64,000 nt of DNA, taken from the NCBI GenBank assembly GCA_002067705.1, contig MVRL01000089.1:51209-115208 (forward strand), read 5' to 3'. This DNA comes from Methanosaeta sp. PtaU1.Bin112 (lineage in GTDB: Archaea > Halobacteriota > Methanosarcinia > Methanotrichales > Methanotrichaceae). Within the stretch, counting starts at the first letter, position 1; each line of letters opens with the position of its first letter. Below the pieces are notes generated by a model. It worked only from the letters and a program-made list of their open reading frames with translations, made no database searches and was not told where the DNA came from. This document shows, piece after piece, positions 34,535 to 44,023 of this stretch. The position numbers and the translations under genes were made by a program.

Positions 34535-36730
34535 TCAGACGACCTTCAGGTAATCGGAAGGTTTGGGCATTTCCGGTTTCAAGCCTTTTCTGGTTCTGAT
34601 CTGCTTGACTACATCCAGCAGCAGGTTGGCGGGCAATGGTTCAAAGCCAGCGAACTCTGATGACCAGAGGGCCCTACCCTCTGTGGCTGATCTTATCGCC
34701 CCGGAGAACCCGAACATCTGGGCGACAGGCATCTTGGATTTGAGGATTATCATATCGCCCTGGCTATCCATGCTCAAGATAACACCCCTGCGTCCCTGGA
34801 TCTCAGACATGGCTCCACCCATTTGATCCTGAGGCACCTGTATATAGACATTCTGGAAGGGCTCGAGCAGGACCGGCTCAGCCATGAGAATTCCTGCCTG
34901 CACAGCCTGTCTGACCGCGGGAATGACCTGAGCGGGTCCGCGGTGCACTGCGTCCTCGTGCAGCTTGACATCCATGATCCTGGCTTTTATGCCCTGCACC
35001 GGTTCTCTGCAGATGGGGCCGTTCCTCAGTGCTTCCTCAAAGCCTTCTAAGATGAGCTCCATTGTTTCTTTCAGGTACTGAATGCCTTTGGTCATGTTGA
35101 GCAGAACATTGGTTCCATAGTAACCGGCGATGTTTCTGGCCTCATCCTTGTCCATGCCCTTCTCGATGAGAAGCTTTCTGCGCTCGATCTCCTCCATCTT
35201 CATGCTGATCTTGCCTTCTTTCAGGGCTTCGATCACGCCTTCTTCCAGGGGTTCGAACTCGATGTAGAAACGATTGTGATGGTTGGGAGACTTGCCTTCT
35301 ACCGGCCCAGCTCTGCCGCCCACTGACTCGCGATATACTACTATGGGCGGGGAGGTCTTGAGCTCCACGCCGCGATCGCGCTGCAATCTGGTCACAGTGA
35401 CATCCAGGTGCAACTCGCCCATGCCGGCCATAAGGTGCTCGCCGGTCTCTTCGTTGATGGTTACCTGCAGAGTCGGATCCTCTTTGGCGATCTGTCTTAA
35501 AACCTCAACTACCTTGGGCAGGTCGCGGGTGTTCTTGGCCTCTACGGCTACGGTCATAACCGGCTCGGAGACATGCTTGATCTGCTCGAAGGGCGTCATA
35601 TCCGGTTCGGATGAGATGGTTGAGCCGACAATCGCATCCCTCAGGCCGGTGACTGCAGCGATGTTTCCGGCTGGAATCTCCTCGACCTCAACTCTCTCTG
35701 CACCCATGACGATGCCAGTTTGCTGGATCCTGTTTGTGTTGGCGACGCCGGAGATATATAGCTCCATGCCGCGATGCAGAGTTCCTGAGAAGAGCCTTCC
35801 TGTGGCCACCTCGCCGGCATGGGGGTCAACCTTCACCTTATTGATCATGAAGGCAACAGGGCCTTTTGGATCGCAGGTTGCCATGGCTTTGCCGACCGGG
35901 CTGTTCCAATCGCCATGCCAGATGACCTTGACTCTTTCCTTTTGAGCCTCGATGGGGCTGGGCAGGAACTTGACGACCATATCGTTTACTGCAACGTAAA
36001 GTGGAACCTTCTCGGCCAGCTCCTTCATCTTGCCGGCCCGGCAATAATCGACTACCTGTTCGAAGCCGATGCCGGTCTTCTTCATCTGGGGAACGCTGAT
36101 CGCCCAATTATATAGTGCGGAGCCAAAGGCGATATTTCCTTTTGCGGCATCCAGCTTCCAGCCTTTTTTGTATCTCTCTTCATCCATTCCCTGGATGAGT
36201 TTATTGACGTTATCAATGACCTTGCCCAGGCGGACGGCCATATCTTTCTTCTCAACTTTCAGCTCATTGATCATGCGGTCAACTTTGTTGACGAACAGGA
36301 CCGGCCTGACACCCTCCTTCAGAGCCTGTCGCAGTACGGTCTCCGTCTGGGGCATAGCGCCCTCTACGGCATCCACTACGACTACTGCGCCGTCTACCGC
36401 TCTCATGGCACGGGTGACGTCACCGCCAAAGTCCACGTGCCCCGGGGTATCGATCATGTTGATGAGATATTCCTTGCCGTCTACCTCGTGGACCATGGAT
36501 ACGTTAGCTGCATCGATGGTGATTCCACGGGCCTGCTCCAGGGGGTCGAAATCCATGAAGAGCTGCCTTCCGGCCAGATCCATGGAGATCATGCCTGCGC
36601 CACCCAGAAGGTTATCAGAAAGGGTTGTCTTGCCGTGATCAATGTGTGCCACGATTCCGATGTTCCTGATCATGTCCGGTTTATCCATCAGAGTCGTCAC
36701 ACGTTCTGCTATCTTCTTCCTCTTGCCCAT
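34535..36730 (-). CDS. fusA: Translation elongation factor EF-2
   Basis: 731-residue archaeal EF-2, the translocation GTPase. Start placed at ATG 36730 ([15 protein letters not shown]) with GAGGCG upstream; the in-frame ATG 36796 would add 22 residues absent from the family. G1 [10 protein letters not shown]3 [12 protein letters not shown] and G4 NKVD are intact. The diphthamide target is the His in VHRGPAQ, within the segment read from about 34920-34950; the likely diphthamide ligase is encoded in this same window (56534-57943). First gene of the EF-2/EF-1A/S10/tRNA-Arg string. Confidence 0.97.
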   Translation of the reverse strand: MGKRKKIAERVTTLMDKPDMIRNIGIVAHIDHGKTTLSDNLLGGAGMISMDLAGRQLFMDFDPLEQARGITIDAANVSMVHEVDGKEYLINMIDTPGHVDFGGDVTRAMRAVDGAVVVVDAVEGAMPQTETVLRQALKEGVRPVLFVNKVDRMINELKVEKKDMAVRLGKVIDNVNKLIQGMDEERYKKGWKLDAAKGNIAFGSALYNWAISVPQMKKTGIGFEQVVDYCRAGKMKELAEKVPLYVAVNDMVVKFLPSPIEAQKERVKVIWHGDWNSPVGKAMATCDPKGPVAFMINKVKVDPHAGEVATGRLFSGTLHRGMELYISGVANTNRIQQTGIVMGAERVEVEEIPAGNIAAVTGLRDAIVGSTISSEPDMTPFEQIKHVSEPVMTVAVEAKNTRDLPKVVEVLRQIAKEDPTLQVTINEETGEHLMAGMGELHLDVTVTRLQRDRGVELKTSPPIVVYRESVGGRAGPVEGKSPNHHNRFYIEFEPLEEGVIEALKEGKISMKMEEIERRKLLIEKGMDKDEARNIAGYYGTNVLLNMTKGIQYLKETMELILEGFEEALRNGPICREPVQGIKARIMDVKLHEDAVHRGPAQVIPAVRQAVQAGILMAEPVLLEPFQNVYIQVPQDQMGGAMSEIQGRRGVILSMDSQGDMIILKSKMPVAQMFGFSGAIRSATEGRALWSSEFAGFEPLPANLLLDVVKQIRTRKGLKPEMPKPSDYLKVV

Positions 36731-36796
36731 AATACGCCTCGCGAAGTTTGAGATAAAGGTTAAATCCTGATTAGGACTTGGAAACCTAGGATTCAA

Positions 36797-36807
36797 CCTA
36801 TATAAGC
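36797..36807 (-). promoter_or_regulatory. TATA-like promoter of the EF-2 operon
   Basis: On the minus strand GGCTTATATAGG lies about 70 bases before the EF-2 start codon, consistent with a TATA box and a transcription start near 36775. The 125-base region to the right also serves the divergent aspartokinase gene. Confidence 0.5.
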
Positions 36808-36921
36808 CTTCGGCCTTCTCAGGGCGTTTTCAAGATCCGCCCGGAAGAGAAATCCGTAATGAAATTATAATTATGGATAAAGCTTAAATCGCTGTGAGGA
36901 TAGCAAAGAAGGGTTTTTGCG

Positions 36922-38316
36922 ATGGCGCGCTTGATAATGAAGTTTGGCGGTGTTTCCGTTGCTGATGGAAACAGGCTGCGGCATGTAGGAGATTTGGTCC
37001 TGCATTTCAGCCGCGACAATGAGATCGTTCTGGTTACCTCTGCCCTGCAAGGCGTCACTGACGACCTGCTGGCCTGCGCACGAAATGCGGCCAAAGAGGG
37101 AAATGTGGCGAACGTAATCGAATTTATGGAAAAATTGACGGACAGACACAATCAGGCTATCGCCGATGCCATAAAGGACCCTCAGATTGCCAAAGAGGTT
37201 AGCGAAACCATATCAACGAAGCTCTCTGAACTTGAGAAGGCCTATATCGGTATCTGCTACTTGGGTGAGCTTACGGCACGCTCTCTGGATTACATATCCA
37301 GCTATGGCGAGCAGCTGGCAGCGCCGATTCTATCCGGCGTACTTAGGGACATGGGCATTGCTTCACAGCATTTTACAGGTTCGGATGCCGGGATCGTCAC
37401 CGATAGCAATTACGGAGACAGCCGCCCCCTGGAAAAGACATACACTCTCATTCCCAAGAGGCTGCTTCCTTTAAGGGGCGTGCCCGTGGTCACAGGCTTC
37501 ATAGCCAAGGACGAGAAGGGCACAATCACCACCCTGGGGCGCGGCGGATCTGATCTGTCCGCCTCTTTGATCGGTGCAGCTATTGATGCCGACGAGATCT
37601 GGTTCTGGAAGGAGACATCCGGCATCATGACCACCGATCCCAAGATAGTCTCTGAGGCCAAGTCCATTCCCACCATATCCTACAGGGAGGCGATGGAGCT
37701 GTCCAACTTCGGGGCGAAGGTTCTGCATCCCCGGGCCATTGAGCCAGCTATCAGAAAGGGAATTCCCGTGCGCGTCAAATGCACCTTCGATCCGGATATT
37801 CCCGGAACGACCATAGTTCATGATGACGTTCCCAAGGCCGATGTCATCAAGGCAGTGACGCTGCACAAGAACGTGGCATTGCTAAACATCTCCGGCGCAG
37901 GCATGATAGGAACGCTGGGCGTTGCCGCGCGCGCTTTTTCCGCCCTGGCGAAGGCCGGAATTAATATCATCATGATCAGCCAGGGCTCCTCAGAGGCCAA
38001 TATCTCTATGGTGATTGAGGAGCGTCAGGTGGAGAAAGCAGAGGATGCCCTGCGGGCGGAGTTTCCCAGAGACCTGGTCAAGGATATATCGCATGATCAT
38101 GACGTCTGCGCAGTGGCAGTCGTAGGTGCAGGTATGGCAGGCACTCCTGGCGTGGCCGCTCGGGTCTTCAAGGCAATGGGCGCCGCCAAGATAAATGTCG
38201 TCATGATCAGCCAGGCATCCGGCCAGCATAACATCTCCTTCGTGGTATCATCCAAGGATGCAGAGCAGGCTGTAAAAGAGCTGCATCGCGAGTTCGGTCT
38301 GGGTGGCGAGGCATGA
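36922..38316 (+). CDS. lysC: Aspartate kinase
   Basis: 464-residue aspartokinase, which phosphorylates aspartate as the first step to lysine, threonine, methionine and, through aspartate semialdehyde, to the ADH-synthase route encoded at 12260. N-terminal KFGGVSVADG, TSALQGVTD, then GRGGSDLSAS and TTDPKIV mark the kinase domain. Two ACT domains close the protein, visible as two similar copies (GAGMIGTLGVAARAFSAL and GAGMAGTPGVAARVFKAM), so allosteric feedback control is expected. Start at ATG 36922. The stop overlaps purM by four bases. Confidence 0.94.
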   Translation: MARLIMKFGGVSVADGNRLRHVGDLVLHFSRDNEIVLVTSALQGVTDDLLACARNAAKEGNVANVIEFMEKLTDRHNQAIADAIKDPQIAKEVSETISTKLSELEKAYIGICYLGELTARSLDYISSYGEQLAAPILSGVLRDMGIASQHFTGSDAGIVTDSNYGDSRPLEKTYTLIPKRLLPLRGVPVVTGFIAKDEKGTITTLGRGGSDLSASLIGAAIDADEIWFWKETSGIMTTDPKIVSEAKSIPTISYREAMELSNFGAKVLHPRAIEPAIRKGIPVRVKCTFDPDIPGTTIVHDDVPKADVIKAVTLHKNVALLNISGAGMIGTLGVAARAFSALAKAGINIIMISQGSSEANISMVIEERQVEKAEDALRAEFPRDLVKDISHDHDVCAVAVVGAGMAGTPGVAARVFKAMGAAKINVVMISQASGQHNISFVVSSKDAEQAVKELHREFGLGGEA

Positions 38317-39308
38317 GAAAGCTCACCTATGCAGATGCTGGCGTGGATATTCATCTGGAGAACAGGTCCATTGACGCCATGAAGGCCGTGCTGAGGACCA
38401 GACGGAGCGGCTTCGGAGCGCCCATGACCGAGATCGGCCACTATGCTGGACTGCTGGACATGGGAAGCTTTGCCCTGGCCATGACCACCGACGGCGTGGG
38501 CTCCAAGGTTCTGATCGCCAATGCCATCTCCAAGTGGGATACGGTCGGCATCGACTGCATAGCCATGAATGTCAACGACCTTTATGCCATCGGGGCGGAA
38601 CCCATCGCCTTTGTGGACTATCTGGCGGTAGAGAAGGTCGACCCGGAGAGGGCGGCGCAGATTGCCATAGGCCTTGCCCGCGGAGCTGAGATCTCCAACA
38701 TGACGATTGTCGGCGGCGAGACTGCATCTCTGCCGGAGATCATTCGGGGCTTTGACCTGGCGGGAACGGCCATTGGAATCGTCGATAAGGACAAGGTGGT
38801 GACGGGCGAGAAGATTCAGAAAGGAGACGCATTGGTGGGCGTTCCCAGCAGCGGCCTGCACAGCAACGGCTATACTCTGGCCCGGCGCATCATAGCGGAG
38901 TCCAAGTACACCTATTTCGACCAGATGCCGGGCGGTAAGAATACCATTGGCGAGGAGCTTCTAACGCCTACCAGGATCTATCCCGAGATCGTGGAGCTTG
39001 TCAAAGAATGCGATGTGCATGGCCTGGCCCACATCACCGGCTCCGGCCTTCTCAAGCTGCGGCGCATCTCCTCGCTGGGCTTTGAGATCACCGATCCCCT
39101 TGAGCCCCAGCCGGTCTTCCGCTTCCTGCAAGAGCAGGGAAATGTGGATGAAGGCGAGATGTACCGCACATTCAACATGGGCATGGGTTTTGTGGTGGTG
39201 GTATCCGAGGAAGAGGTCGCTAAGGCCTGCCGCATAATGGGGCCCGGATCAAAGGCAATCGGGTCGATTGTAAAAGAAGGAATAAAAGCAGGCGGCCTGG
39301 AGTTTTAG
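38313..39308 (+). CDS. purM: Phosphoribosylformylglycinamidine cyclo-ligase
   Basis: 331-residue AIR synthetase that closes the imidazole ring in purine synthesis (FGAM + ATP to AIR). Typical blocks: YADAGVDIHLENRSID, MTTDGVGSKVLIA, AMNVNDLYAIGAEP, GGETASLPE, GVPSSGLHSNGY and HITGSGLLKL. Start ATG at 38313 overlaps the lysC stop (ATGA), implying coupled translation. Convergent with cooC. Confidence 0.95.
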   Translation: MRKLTYADAGVDIHLENRSIDAMKAVLRTRRSGFGAPMTEIGHYAGLLDMGSFALAMTTDGVGSKVLIANAISKWDTVGIDCIAMNVNDLYAIGAEPIAFVDYLAVEKVDPERAAQIAIGLARGAEISNMTIVGGETASLPEIIRGFDLAGTAIGIVDKDKVVTGEKIQKGDALVGVPSSGLHSNGYTLARRIIAESKYTYFDQMPGGKNTIGEELLTPTRIYPEIVELVKECDVHGLAHITGSGLLKLRRISSLGFEITDPLEPQPVFRFLQEQGNVDEGEMYRTFNMGMGFVVVVSEEEVAKACRIMGPGSKAIGSIVKEGIKAGGLEF

Positions 39309-39333
39309 CTCAGCTCATTAAGCCTGCTCAAAT

Positions 39334-40098
39334 CTAATTTTTCTTTTCGCCGAACATCTCTTCCAGTTTGCCCTTGATCTCTCTTATCGACTCTACTGCC
39401 GGACAGTCAACATCGATAGGCGGCTTTCCTGCCAGGTCAGCTTCCACCAGGCATTTGTCAAAGGGAATGGTGCCCAGGACCGGTATGCCCATTTGGTCCA
39501 GCTTCTCGGCCACGGGCCCGGGATTATCTGATTTGTTTATAACGGCAAAGTATCTGGTGATGCCGATCTCTTTGCCCAGTTGCATGATCCTCTCCACGGT
39601 CTCAATGGATCTCATTCCCGGCTCTACCACTGCGATCATGGCGTCGACTCCGCGGGCGGTGGCCCTGCCCAGATGCTCTATGCCGGCCTCCATATCCAGG
39701 ATCACCAGGTCTTTCTCTCGGGTTATGACGTGGCGCAGCAGCGCTTTTACAAAGGCATTGGCTGGGCACATGCAGCCCGAGCCTCCGGAATCGATGGTTC
39801 CCATGACCACCAGCTTGACGTTGTCGGGACCGGTGCAGCCGCACATGGCCACGACATCGTCAACCTTGGGATTCATCTTGAACATGCCCATCGGCATGCC
39901 AGCACGCTCCTGGACCAGCTCTTTATGCTCGGTGACCGGCTTTGGCAATTCATGTATGCCCAGAGCCGAGCCCAGGTTCATGCTCGGATCCACGTCCACT
40001 GCCAGAACATTGTAGCCGTCACGGGCAAAGAGCCTGGCCAGGGTGCCAGCCAGGGTGGTCTTGCCTACTCCGCCTTTTCCTGAGACTGCAATCTTCAT
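39334..40098 (-). CDS. cooC: CO dehydrogenase maturation factor CooC-like ATPase
   Basis: 254-residue MinD/NifH-family P-loop ATPase (GKGGVGKTT at the N-terminus, VDVDPSMNLGSALG, DMEAGIEHLGR). The GCMCPAN segment holds the CxC pair that in CooC dimers binds metal (nickel or zinc). CooC proteins insert nickel into CO dehydrogenases; in aceticlastic methanogens CODH/acetyl-CoA synthase is the central enzyme of acetate cleavage, so this is a plausible maturation gene even though no cdh genes are in the window. Stands alone between purM and the divergent ribonucleotide reductase. Confidence 0.87.
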   Translation of the reverse strand: MKIAVSGKGGVGKTTLAGTLARLFARDGYNVLAVDVDPSMNLGSALGIHELPKPVTEHKELVQERAGMPMGMFKMNPKVDDVVAMCGCTGPDNVKLVVMGTIDSGGSGCMCPANAFVKALLRHVITREKDLVILDMEAGIEHLGRATARGVDAMIAVVEPGMRSIETVERIMQLGKEIGITRYFAVINKSDNPGPVAEKLDQMGIPVLGTIPFDKCLVEADLAGKPPIDVDCPAVESIREIKGKLEEMFGEKKN

Positions 40099-40212
40099 CT
40101 TTCAAACCTCATAATATTAACTGAGTATATCTCTCCGACGAACTTTTCCGGTTATTTCTATGCAGGTTATGTTTATATCAATTCTGCATGGTAATACGAG
40201 GAGGATGCTGCA

Positions 40213-42006
40213 ATGACCTGGGATACTGGAACTGGAGTTGCTGGGACAACCATGTCCGATCGGGAGCACGATTCGGCTGCCATTGCCGGGCAGCTCTCCC
40301 TCTCCAGCAATGCCGGAGCGGTCCTGGAGAAAAGATATCTGCGTCGCGACGAGCACGGAGATATCGCAGAGACGCCGGAGGAGATGTTCGAGCGGGTGGC
40401 TTATCACATCTCACGGGCGGAGGGCCGGTACGGGGGCGACTGCGAATACCATCGCCGGGAATTTCTGGGGATGATGCGCCGCCTGGAGTTTCTTCCCAAT
40501 TCCCCTACGCTCATGAATGCGGGCCTGCCTCTCGGCCAGCTCTCTGCCTGCTTTGTTCTACCTGTAGATGACTCCCTGCCCGGTATTTTTGACGCTCTGA
40601 AGAGCATGGCCCTCATTCACCAGAGCGGAGGCGGCACGGGATTTTCCTTCTCCCGGCTGCGACCTAAAAATGATGTTGTCTCTGCCACCGGAGGTGTGGC
40701 CTCCGGCCCGGTCTCATTCATGCGCATCTTCGACGTTGCCACAGATGTGATCAAGCAGGGCGGACGGCGCCGGGGCGCGAACATGGCTGTTTTGCGCGTC
40801 GATCATCCCGACATAATGCAGTTTATCCGGGCCAAGGAAAAGCCGGGATTTCTGGAGAACTTCAACATCTCCGTGGCCGCTACGGATGAGTTCATGCGCG
40901 TCGCGCGGACGGGAGGACGAATCGATCTCATCAATCCTCGAAACGGGCTGGCGGGAGGGCATCTGGATGCCGGGGAGTTGATGGGCCGGATCGCGGAGTG
41001 CGCTTGGGCAGGAGGCGATCCGGGCATGATCTTCATTGACCGGATCAATGCCGCCCATCCTTTGCCAGGTATTATCGAGAGCACCAATCCCTGCGGAGAG
41101 CAGCCGCTCCTGCCCTTCGAGTCCTGCAATCTGGGGTCCATCAACCTAGCCAGGCTTGTGGAGAACGGAACATTGAACTGGGTGCGGCTGGAGGAGCTGG
41201 TCAGGCAAGGAGTGCGATTTCTGGATGATGTAATCGACGTCAACCGCTATCCAATCAAGCAGATTCAAGAGACGACCCTGCAATCGCGAAAGATCGGATT
41301 AGGGGTGATGGGCTTTGCCGAGATGCTGATTTTGATGGGTGTATCCTATCGCTCTGCTGAAGCTCTGCGCCTGGCAGAGGATGTTATGGGATTTATCACC
41401 CGGAAGGCGCGAGAGAGCTCTGCTCTCCTGGGCGAGGAGAGGGGCTCTTTTCCTCTCTTTGAGCAGTCGCGGCTCAAGAGCTGGCCAGCCATGAGAAACG
41501 CCACGGTGACCACCATCGCGCCCACCGGAACCATCAGCATCCTCGCGGGAACGAGTAGCGGCATCGAGCCGCTTTTTGCCCTGGCATTCGTGCGCCACGT
41601 CCTGGATGGATCGCGCCTCATGGATGTCTCGCCCCTCTTTGAGGCCGCGGCGAGGTCGCGCGGCATATGGACCTCGGAGCTGCAATCGGAGCTGGCCAGA
41701 AGAGGAACGGTCGCGGGTATGGCGAATGTCCCCCAGGATCTGCAAGAGCTGTTCGCGACCGCTCTGGATGTCTCACCTGAGCAGCATGTTGCCATCCAGG
41801 CTGCTTTTCAGAAGCACACGGACAATGCCGTCTCCAAGACGGTCAACCTGCGGCAGAGCGCCACGGTGAGCGATGTCTTGAAGGTGTACCGGCTGGCTTA
41901 TGATCTGGGCTGCAAGGGCGTCACCGTCTTTCGCTACGGCAGCAGGAGCCAGGTGCTCTACCTGGGCAACGGTGAGACGGTGCCGGGATGCAAGTACTGC
42001 GGGTGA
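40213..42006 (+). CDS. nrdJ: Adenosylcobalamin-dependent (class II) ribonucleotide reductase
   Basis: 597 residues, short for the family and without an N-terminal ATP-cone. Class II features: FLPNSPTLMNAGLPLGQLS followed by the redox Cys in SACFVLPV, HQSGGGTGFSFSRLRPKND, the active-site region NPCGEQPLLPFESCNLGS, APTGTISILAGTSSGIEP, and a C-terminal CKYCG pair that re-reduces the active site. It makes deoxynucleotides with a B12-generated thiyl radical; cobQ in this window supplies part of the corrinoid pathway. ATG 40213 has GGAGG about 9 bases upstream; ATG 40252 is an in-frame alternative. Confidence 0.93.
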   Translation: MTWDTGTGVAGTTMSDREHDSAAIAGQLSLSSNAGAVLEKRYLRRDEHGDIAETPEEMFERVAYHISRAEGRYGGDCEYHRREFLGMMRRLEFLPNSPTLMNAGLPLGQLSACFVLPVDDSLPGIFDALKSMALIHQSGGGTGFSFSRLRPKNDVVSATGGVASGPVSFMRIFDVATDVIKQGGRRRGANMAVLRVDHPDIMQFIRAKEKPGFLENFNISVAATDEFMRVARTGGRIDLINPRNGLAGGHLDAGELMGRIAECAWAGGDPGMIFIDRINAAHPLPGIIESTNPCGEQPLLPFESCNLGSINLARLVENGTLNWVRLEELVRQGVRFLDDVIDVNRYPIKQIQETTLQSRKIGLGVMGFAEMLILMGVSYRSAEALRLAEDVMGFITRKARESSALLGEERGSFPLFEQSRLKSWPAMRNATVTTIAPTGTISILAGTSSGIEPLFALAFVRHVLDGSRLMDVSPLFEAAARSRGIWTSELQSELARRGTVAGMANVPQDLQELFATALDVSPEQHVAIQAAFQKHTDNAVSKTVNLRQSATVSDVLKVYRLAYDLGCKGVTVFRYGSRSQVLYLGNGETVPGCKYCG

Positions 42007-42065
42007 GCCCAGTGATGCAAAGATAATCAAAAAAATCTTATTCGATCAATGTTCAATGCTACTGT

Positions 42066-43697
42066 ATGCTAAGACAGACATTTCCGTTACCACTCTCCAA
42101 ATCCGTTCTTGTGCTGCTCTGCATTTTGCTCTCATTCAATTCTCTCGCGCTGGCAAGCGCCGAAAATACCGAATGTAAAGATGCTAGCAGTCTCTCTCGA
42201 GAAAATAACTCCCAACTCTCAGCAGGCATATCCTCAAAGACCTATCTCCCTCCCCCCGGCATAATGCCCGTCGTCGTGCTGCAGGGCTCTGCCTATGATA
42301 TGGGGTATCAGTACGCCCTTCAGGCAGGCGAGTACATTGCCATCGTGCGAGATGCCGCCTGGGCCAGCGCTCTGGCGAAAAACTCCTCCCAGGAGATTTT
42401 GCACAGCTGCCAGGAGTATCGGGCTTACATCGCAAGAGAGCTTCCTCTTTTCAACTTCAGCTCATTCTTCCAGGGTATGGCCGACGGCATGGTCTGCCAG
42501 GGCTACCGGTTCGGCCCCGATGATCCGGTGGTGATGCTCCATTGGGGCGGACGGCAAGGCCCGCAGCCTCCGGATCACTGCACTGCCATAGCAGCTTTTG
42601 GCAATGCCACCGGTGGCGGACTGATTGCCGGAACCAACTTTGATTACTATCATCTGCCATCCAATTCCTATTCCCTCCTCCTTGCCCTCTATCCTGATGC
42701 CGGAAACTCCTGCCTCATTCCCTCAGGCGCAGGACGGACGGCCAGCAACTTTGCCTTCAACGATAAAGGGCTGGTTTACATCGTGGCAGCGGCGTCCCAG
42801 AAAGGGCCGGGCGACAACGGCCCGGGCATCACAGGCTTCCTGGAGCTTCCTTATGTGGCCATAACCTGTAGCAGCGCGCCCGATGCGGAGGATTTCCTGA
42901 CAAACTGCACGCGCATGTTCGGCCTGAACCGAATGCTCCTTGATGCCGGAGGAAATGCCACTGTCCTGGAAGCCACCCGGGCCAGGTATGCCTTGAGGGC
43001 GGCAGGAGATAACAATGAGTCTGATTATCTGGTGGTGACCAATCATTATCTTGATCCGATTATGAAGCCATCTCAGACGGTTTGGGATCCACTCAAGTAC
43101 TACCCTTCCAGCTATTATCGGTATATAACGGCTGAGAAGATGATCTCCGACCGGCAGGGGAGATTCAACTACTCTGCAGCGGTTGAGACGCTCGCCTCAA
43201 CCGATTGGTGGGACGGGAAGGAATGGCACCCTGACGATCCCTGGAGCACCAATACCATCAACCGATTCCGGCCAGATGTTGCTACCCTCTATTCGGCCAT
43301 AGCCGTCCCTGAGGATCATGTCGTATCCATCTGCACGGGAAATCCCGGGATGCTTCAATGGGGGACCCTGGCACCCGGCCAGAGCGGAACTTATGTCAAC
43401 TTCACCATAGGATCGCGTCCGGAAGACCTGGTATTCGACCTCAAAGAGGAGGCTTCTGCTGCCATGTGGCTGACGGTCCAGGCGATGGGAACTCATCCGC
43501 AGCAAAATGCGGCAAATTTGTGGTCAGAGGTGAAAAACAGTTACTGGAAGGCGATCTGGTGGCTGGACCGGGCTGCCCTGGAGGAGGGGAGCAATCAAAA
43601 AGCAGTCGCATGGGGAAGGGCGGCGACCGGCTTTGCGCAGGTGATTGCGCGGACGGAAATGATCTGGGAGCTTTGCGGGCCTCATCCGACAAATTAA
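42066..43697 (+). CDS. Secreted C45-family / acyltransferase-like Ntn hydrolase
   Basis: 543 residues with a signal peptide (VLVLLCILLSFNSLALAS). The region DHCTAIAAFGNATGGGLIAG then TNFDYY is typical of the peptidase C45/acyl-CoA:6-APA acyltransferase-like (and phospholipase B-like) group, in which the Cys becomes the N-terminal nucleophile after self-cleavage; here that would be the Cys of HCTA (~residue 178). Conserved follow-ups include NDKGLVYI and VVTNHYLD. Substrate unknown; amide or peptide bond hydrolysis outside the cell is the likely chemistry. Many Asn-X-Ser/Thr sites. It lies 59 bases after nrdJ, probably separately transcribed. Confidence 0.72.
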   Translation: MLRQTFPLPLSKSVLVLLCILLSFNSLALASAENTECKDASSLSRENNSQLSAGISSKTYLPPPGIMPVVVLQGSAYDMGYQYALQAGEYIAIVRDAAWASALAKNSSQEILHSCQEYRAYIARELPLFNFSSFFQGMADGMVCQGYRFGPDDPVVMLHWGGRQGPQPPDHCTAIAAFGNATGGGLIAGTNFDYYHLPSNSYSLLLALYPDAGNSCLIPSGAGRTASNFAFNDKGLVYIVAAASQKGPGDNGPGITGFLELPYVAITCSSAPDAEDFLTNCTRMFGLNRMLLDAGGNATVLEATRARYALRAAGDNNESDYLVVTNHYLDPIMKPSQTVWDPLKYYPSSYYRYITAEKMISDRQGRFNYSAAVETLASTDWWDGKEWHPDDPWSTNTINRFRPDVATLYSAIAVPEDHVVSICTGNPGMLQWGTLAPGQSGTYVNFTIGSRPEDLVFDLKEEASAAMWLTVQAMGTHPQQNAANLWSEVKNSYWKAIWWLDRAALEEGSNQKAVAWGRAATGFAQVIARTEMIWELCGPHPTN

Positions 43698-43764
43698 TCT
43701 GCCAAGAATTGCCACATACCCGATTGTCCGGTTCATCCCTATTAACGGATGGAAAGGAGGAGAG

Positions 43765-43822
43765 GGCCCGGGGCGGCAAAAGGTAAAGGAAGGGAGATTG
43801 TAACAAAAGGCCGCCCCCGGCC
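43765..43822. promoter_or_regulatory. Strong GC hairpin containing CCCGGG, upstream of the R-M genes
   Basis: GGCCCGGGGCGGC (43765-43777) pairs with GCCGCCCCCGGCC (43810-43822) at 12 of 13 positions around a purine-rich 32-base loop. It lies in the 326-base gap between the C45-like gene and the methyltransferase. The left arm includes CCCGGG (43767-43772), the predicted recognition site of the nearby restriction enzyme. It could be a terminator, a structured leader or an R-M control site. The rest of the gap holds an AATGCTTATATTCCC TATA-like element at about 43962-43976 and no gene. Confidence 0.55.
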
Positions 43823-44023
43823 ACAAACCATCTGCAAATCAATTCGTCCTTAATAACTTTGTCGGTTGAAGTAGCATTAGCGTTAGCTAGTAGTATGCCG
43901 CGTTCGGACCGATAATCCTCAGAACTTATCTTAAAATTTTATAGACCATGACGCGCATCGGCAATGCTTATATTCCCAAAATGAGCTAAATAAGATTGAA
44001 GCATTGCAAAAGCATGGATCGAC

